A stretch of DNA of 64,000 bases. It comes from Glandiceps talaboti. Lineage: Eukaryota; Hemichordata; Enteropneusta; Spengelidae. This document shows, in pieces, positions 59,280 through 64,000 of this stretch (position 1 is the stretch's first letter; each line of letters starts with the position of its first letter). The notes beneath the pieces were generated by a model that was not told the DNA's origin, did not search any database, and was given only the letters and a program-made list of their open reading frames with translations. The stretch lies in assembly GCF_964340395.1 (NCBI RefSeq), contig NC_135549.1, positions 33,640,832-33,704,831 on the forward strand, written 5' to 3'. The position numbers and the translations under genes were made by a program.

Positions 59280-59936
59280 GTGTGGCAGTGAAACAGGGTT
59301 ACATACCTAAGGGTTGGGAGACATCTGGCATATCACAGGATCATGGTAGCTGTAATATGTTTGCATGACATGGTCATTTGAGTGTGCAGATTTGACATAG
59401 ATGTGGTCTATTAGGGTGCCTTTGAGTGTGGTAGCTGTTTTAACAACTTGGTTGAATTGGAAGCTGGACATGAATTTCTCAACTGGGTGAACTTGTTGTG
59501 CTAGGAGATTGTCATTGAAGTCTCCACAGATGATAGTGTGGTCAACATTGATTGTGTGCATGGATGCAATGAGTTGGCTAAGATTGCTGAGGAACAAGCT
59601 GGTTTGGTATGTAGGTGGTCTGTATAAACAGACTATTAGGAGAGACATCTCAGGAATTAATAATGTTCTATGTTGGTAGGTACTTGTATTTGAACTCTTT
59701 GAGCCTGTATGTGGTTTTTGAGATAAACAGCAACTCCTCCATGTTGTTGTGATCTGACAGAGGTGAACTGAGGTGAGTGGTATGCATCATGTCTGTCTTG
59801 ACAAAACATGTTGTATTCTGATATTTGAATGTTTGTACTTGGATAGTCAGGTTGTAGCCAGGTTTCAGCAAGACAAATAATGTCAGCATTGTGTTTGTTT
59901 GTGTGGAGAAGCATATCTTTGAAGGTTCTAGGACAA
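59280..59936 (-). pseudogene. LINE endonuclease fragment, frameshifted
   Basis: Reading on the minus strand: NADIICLAETWLQPDYPS and GGVAVYLKN (59936-59657), then after a frame change LIVCLYRPPTYQTSLF, IICGDFNDNLLAQ and SYHDPVIC (59648-59307). These are apurinic-type endonuclease blocks. The usual SDHDP motif reads SYHDP, so a catalytic Asp is replaced by Tyr. No RT follows. It sits between the DIRS-like gag and recombinase pieces. Confidence 0.75.
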
Positions 59937-59953
59937 CCCCCCCCCCCCCCCCC
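59937..59953. repeat. Poly(C) tract (C17)
   Basis: A homopolymer run at the boundary of the LINE endonuclease fragment. It creates an artificial poly-Gly stretch in the minus-strand ORF. Confidence 0.9.
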
Positions 59954-60109
59954 TACCACCCAACGAGTATCCACTGCATGGATCTTACTCAAAGTGACGG
60001 AGATAGGGGGTCCCCAATGGCTAGCGTTTGCCGCAATGCATGCTGGGAAACTAAGAACCGTAGGCATCTCCGGGGTTTCTTGATGTAATTCAGACGTTGC
60101 TATAGAAAC

Positions 60110-60570
60110 CAATCCATGACAGAACATGCACAGCTACTTTCTGTATACATTTCCCCTAACTGCTTTAACTGAGTGCCAGGGATAGACACAGACTTTAAAG
60201 TTTTGGCTTTGGCGTCCACAGCCTCGGCATCAGTGTCTAGGCTGGGGTAACCAATCCATGGGTCAGTTGTGCGAGTCTTGTATGCATGAGACCGACTTTT
60301 TAACCATGGAAAATGACCAGGTTTTAACGCAGCAGCTTTATTGCCCTCCCCTAAAACCTCTGATGTTAGTTTGTCCAGCTGACCTAATTACATGGACGAA
60401 AGTGGAAGAGTAGACGGTTCCTTGACTGGTTGAGACTTTTCTATTTCTTCAAAAGCCATGCAAAACTCTGACTTCATAGTGGGAGCTGGCGGAGGCTTAG
60501 GACAACGGTCTGGGTACCAATTGTAAACCCATTGAATGCACTCATGGAAGGAGAACTCCTCATCAATCAA
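60110..60570 (-). pseudogene. DIRS-like gag-type ORF fragment
   Basis: Minus strand: FSFHECIQWVYNWYPDRC, a Pro-rich stretch, SEFCMAFEE, then one in-frame TAA (about 60389-60387), then PGHFPWLKSRSHAY, WIGYPSLDTDAEAVDAKA and LKQLGEMYTESS. This layout resembles the first ORF of DIRS-like elements as I remember it. Its orientation matches the recombinase fragment downstream, supporting one broken element. Similarity is weak and not searched. Confidence 0.5.
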
Positions 60571-60960
60571 AAATTTAATTTTTCAAAAAAATATGTAAAT
60601 CTTTCGATACTGTGAAGTGTGTTTCCTCCCACAACACAGTGCATTCATTAAAATAATCACAAAAATGCAAATGAGAAAAGTAAATGTTATTATGATGGGC
60701 TCTGTACACAGGCTGAGTGCTTGAATTGGGTCAAATTTTCTCCAATTTTCAAATATTGATTGACCAGTATTCAGATTGCTTGGATTAAAAAGTTTATATA
60801 TTGAAATATGTGTTGATAAATTTCTGTCCAGATTTAATTTTCAGATTTTAAGAAACCAAAATGCATTTGAAAGCCATGGAAATTGACTTTACTGTGGCAT
60901 GCATAGCAAAATCCTTGAACTGAGTGTTGCATTAGGAATATTTTGCCGTAAGCATGTTGT
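60571..60960. other. Unassigned DNA
   Basis: AT-rich sequence without a recognised feature. Confidence 0.5.
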
Positions 60961-60963
60961 ACA

Positions 60964-61434
60964 GAATCAAAGTATAGACCTCAATCAAAGTATAGACCTC
61001 AATCAAAGTATAGACCTCAATCAAAGTATAGACTTGTATCAAAGTATAGACCTGAATCAAAGTATAGACCTGAATCAAAGTATAGACCTGAATCAAAGTA
61101 TAGACCTGTATCAAAGTATAGACCTGAATCAAAGTATAGACTTGTATCAAAGTATAGACCTGTATCAAAGTATAGACTTGTATCAAAGTATAGACCTGAA
61201 TCAAAGTATAGACCTGTATCAAAGTATAGACTTGTATCAAAGTATAGACCTGTATCAAAGTATAGACCTGTATCAAAGTATAGACCTTAATCAACATATA
61301 GACCTGAATCAAAGTATAGACCTGTATCAAAGTATAGACCTGTATCAAAGTATAGACCTGAATCAAAGTATAGACCTGAATCAAAGTATAGACCTGTATC
61401 AAAGTATAGACCTGTATCAAAGTATAGACCTGAA
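60964..61434 (+). repeat. Minisatellite, 18-bp unit, ~26 copies
   Basis: Unit: 'aatcaaagtatagacctg', with a/t and g/c variants (gaatca/gtatca; acctg/acttg/acctc). Because 18 is a multiple of 3, frames on both strands stay open: QSIDLN/QSIDLY on plus, IQVYTL on minus. Non-coding is preferred. Confidence 0.95.
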
Positions 61435-61439
61435 TCATG

Positions 61440-61600
61440 CTTTAATACCATGAAGTATGTACACTTTCCGATACATACTATTGATGTTACGAGGGTTTGA
61501 ATTTTGTTTATTATTTGCCATGGAAACGGCTTTGTATCCTGGTTGTATATTAGGGGATCCCAAAGGCAGAGTGAAGTCAAGTCTAGTATAATTCATGAAA
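61440..61600 (-). repeat. Family C interior fragment
   Basis: The blocks 'taccatgaagtatgtacact' and 'attttgtttattatttgcca' match the C copy at 57025-57105 in the same orientation. Confidence 0.65.
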
Positions 61601-62160
61601 TTGTTACTTGCATTAATTTCACCCGATCACACATCATGATGTCACATCACCTACATGTAATTCTACTAATACTATGTAGTTGATTTGTGCATCGACACTC
61701 TCGTGTTGTGCGGTAAACTATTCACAGAGACGATCATTTCCTTTTTGTTTACTTGAAATTTCATTGTTTTTACTTGTTATCAAGGCTGTTTTTTTTTGTT
61801 TATTTTCAGATTCGTCGCAAGACTAGAAAGCATTGCATTCAACTCCGGTTTATGCAGCTTCCTACTTTCTTTTCCAACTTTTGAATTTGAATGTGATATT
61901 CAGATTTGATATAGATAATACAGAGAATCCATCAAAAAATGACCACTCCAAATAAAACTGAGTTCATTATCTTCAAATGATACCAATAAGCAATCCTAAC
62001 ATTTGTTCTGTATGCATGCTTTGGGTAAATGTATGTCTGTATGTATGTGTATCTCTGTAAAATTTGAATAATTTCAGTTAAAAAAACATAACACCTGTTC
62101 CTACTACATACTTAGATTGATATCACAAAATCCTTTTAGATTTCTTATAGTTTGTAATGA
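61601..62160. other. Unassigned DNA
   Basis: No gene, tandem array or named repeat recognised. Confidence 0.5.
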
Positions 62161-62164
62161 AAAA

Positions 62165-62605
62165 CTCAAGACTGCCTGTATGAAAGGCATTCAAGTTTAA
62201 ATGTGGTTAAGATATAGCCTAATTACTGAAAATCATTAATTGTGCAAATGCGGCAGTAAAACAGAAAGCTTCATCAACAAGCTTTTCATGACATGTGCCT
62301 TTTGTTTTGTTTGAAGTACGTACCGAATTATATTCAATTTGAAGTGTATTCTTAAGATATAGCCAAATTACTGAAAATCATTAATTATGCAAATGAGTCA
62401 TTAAAACAAAGCTACATCAACAAGGTTTTCATGATATGTGCCTTTGTTTTGTTTGAAGTAGGTACCAAATTATTACCATCAATGTATGTATTAAATTATG
62501 TATTGTATTGAATTTGAAATGTGCATTCTTAAGATGTAGTCTAATTACTGACCAGATGTAAACTGAATGCCTCCCGTAAGGGAACCACCAATTATTAAAA
62601 TTAAA
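62165..62605 (+). repeat. Family C fragment with duplicated interior
   Basis: Two copies of 'attactgaaaatcattaatt' followed by 'caaatg', and two of 'gtgccttt(t)gttttgtttga' (62215-62460). It closes with 'gaatgcctcccgtaagggaa', whose TCCC-GTAA-GGGA is a small hairpin. Confidence 0.6.
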
Positions 62606-63535
62606 CTTAAAAAAAACTATGGTATAAACAAATTTGTGTTGCTGAGGAGAACTATGAACTTGGTATACACCATGATAATTTTTATTTCTGAACGATGTGT
62701 ACGTGTGAACCATGGTTAACCTCAAATGAATCTTCGAAGAGCATGAAGTGAACTGTAAGTTCATGTAATGTGTTCGATCTGGTAACGAAGCTGAAAAAAA
62801 AAGGTTTCAGTTTGAGTGAGATGAAATGGTGACATGGGTCCAGCGATGTTGTGTATTTATTTATCGCTTCGGCCAAGAAGGAAGATGCTTCACCGGAATG
62901 GCCGTGCTATTGATGGAGACCTTTTGTAATCACGTCTATTAATAAGTAACCAATCACATGTATAAGTAATGATAATATTTCTTAGTTTCTAAACTATCCA
63001 AGACGGCACATGAAAGTGGTGAAACGTTTTGCATACAATGTGTTACATTCAAATTTGACAAGTAAGGTGTAATTTAGCTGAAAACCCACTCAACTTTGCA
63101 ATTCAGATGTGAATCGCTTCTATTTGCGTTTACATTGTAGGAATTGTAGGATTTGGTTCACGCCGAATTCAATGTCACAAACACAGAAGAAGAAGCCCGA
63201 AAATCACAGCAAACGCTACCTACAATATAATAAAGTCGACATGTTCGAATCATGGACGCCATCTTGCCATATTACACTTCATGCATATGCATTTGTCTTC
63301 ATTGCATTCTCTCATGGAATTGAACTTCGTAAAGGTATAACTCAATTCAATGTAGACACTAGAGCCAAAGGGAAGATCTAAAAAATATATAGTATTTGTA
63401 TACTCACCAAACGTTTCAGATTTGGTCTGCTCGAACCACTAATTTGGGCAGACTAGACGCAATATCATAAAACCATTGACAGCAACTGGCCCCTGAGGGC
63501 AGCCTTCCGAGTTTACTCAAATTAATATAGCGTAA
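62606..63535. other. Unassigned DNA with an uncertain ORF
   Basis: A 90-codon plus-strand ORF (63109-63381) has ordinary composition but no recognisable motif. A minus-strand donor-like ACGTTTG|GTGAGT is at about 63402. Neither is strong enough to call a gene; a 5' UTR exon of TMEM43 or of another gene could lie here. Confidence 0.3.
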
Positions 63536-63539
63536 TGAT

Positions 63540-63890
63540 ATTAATTCATATTGTCTTAACAGTTTAAAGTACATGAACAAATGTACTTTCTTATGTTTGA
63601 TGAATATACTAATTTTTATTGAAATTGAAGTATGGCGTCTTAAGATATTGCTTAATTATTTGATTTCATTAATATGCAAATGTCTTTAATTAAACATTAA
63701 CCGATCTGGCTCAAAACCTAATCAGGTCTAGCTATTACCCTAAAGATTATATATTCCAGATTTCATTACAATTGAGACAGCTGAATTTTAGAAAATGATG
63801 TCACAGACACACACACGGACAGACAGACAGACAAACGGACAGACATTCCTATTTTAATACCTCCTGTACCCTTACGGGAGGTAAAAACCA
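63540..63890 (+). repeat. Family C fragment with terminal hairpin
   Basis: The interior 'cattaatatgcaaatgtctt' is followed by (ACAG)n at 63805-63845. The palindrome ACCTCC...GGGAGGT (63859-63882) and an A-run follow. Same end structure as 50397-50416. Confidence 0.7.
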
Positions 63891-64000
63891 TTCACTATGC
63901 AAATTGATCATTAATATTAATGGAATGTTTTCCAACACCTAATGAGTTCTAGCCATTACCCTAAAGAATATGTGCACTAAAGTTCATTTCGATTGAGCAA
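63891..64000 (+). repeat. Start of another family C fragment (cut by the window end)
   Basis: Contains 'tatgcaaattgatcattaat', 'ttccaacacctaatgagttc' and 'tagccattaccctaaagaat', parallel to the preceding copy. Confidence 0.65.

Noticed and set aside
60010-60050. 'gcaatgcatgctgggaa' resembling a ZNF143-type promoter motif, with a similar piece near 38950
   Set aside because: Short, in repeat-derived sequence, and no gene start is nearby.
60899-61453. Plus-strand ORF with a QSIDLN hexapeptide repeat, and the minus-strand IQVYTL counterpart
   Set aside because: An 18-bp tandem unit keeps frames open on both strands; no signal of translation or domain, so treated as a minisatellite.

Overview
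This is a window from an animal nuclear genome, most likely a marine invertebrate; I cannot name the species. The evidence is exons with GT/AG splice sites, introns of several kilobases, AT-rich intergenic DNA, several classes of metazoan retroelement (Ty3/Gypsy, LINE, Penelope-like, DIRS-like), dispersed hairpin-ended repeats and many minisatellites. There is no operon, no CRISPR array, and I recognised no tRNA or rRNA gene.

Host genes are sparse. (1) The 3' end of an unidentified plus-strand gene has two phase-compatible exons (2193-2291 and 13425-13525). Its last intron holds the Gypsy insertion. (2) A three-exon plus-strand gene (29242-29618, 35444-35633, 39243-39353) encodes a 225-residue protein with a charged helical C-terminal half that I could not name. 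(3) Four 3' exons of TMEM43 lie on the minus strand (56086-55997, 53940-53839, 50735-50618, 47582-47371). They are identified by the family's conserved order of motifs; the N-terminal exons are probably beyond position 64000.

Mobile DNA dominates. The most complete element is an 8.4-kb Ty3/Gypsy retrotransposon on the minus strand (4484-12893). It has 890-bp LTRs with no difference that I could see, a CATG target duplication, a primer binding site resembling the tRNA-Phe 3' end, gag, a UUUAAAA slippery heptamer, and a 1499-codon pol in the -1 frame with intact-looking protease, RT, RNase H and integrase motifs. It sits inside a copy of a dispersed repeat. Other elements are three degenerate LINE pieces plus one with a clean RT reading frame (29780-31850), a Penelope-like 3' fragment with an inverted duplication (44651-45296), and a broken DIRS-like element with a tyrosine-recombinase C-terminus (58317-60570).

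Most of the remaining sequence belongs to four dispersed repeat families, called A, B, C and D here. They look unrelated in sequence but share one end architecture: a T-run, a terminal palindrome, a microsatellite, internal direct repeats, and for A, B and D a small stem-loop followed by T at the other end. This resembles non-autonomous Helitron-like (Helentron/HINE) elements and is the most interesting system-level pattern in the window.

Seven minisatellite arrays (units about 44, 33, 53, 43, 50, 55 and 18 bp) lie between 33.4 and 61.4 kb, several inside introns of the two better-defined genes. Two unrelated arrays both show six-unit higher-order duplications.
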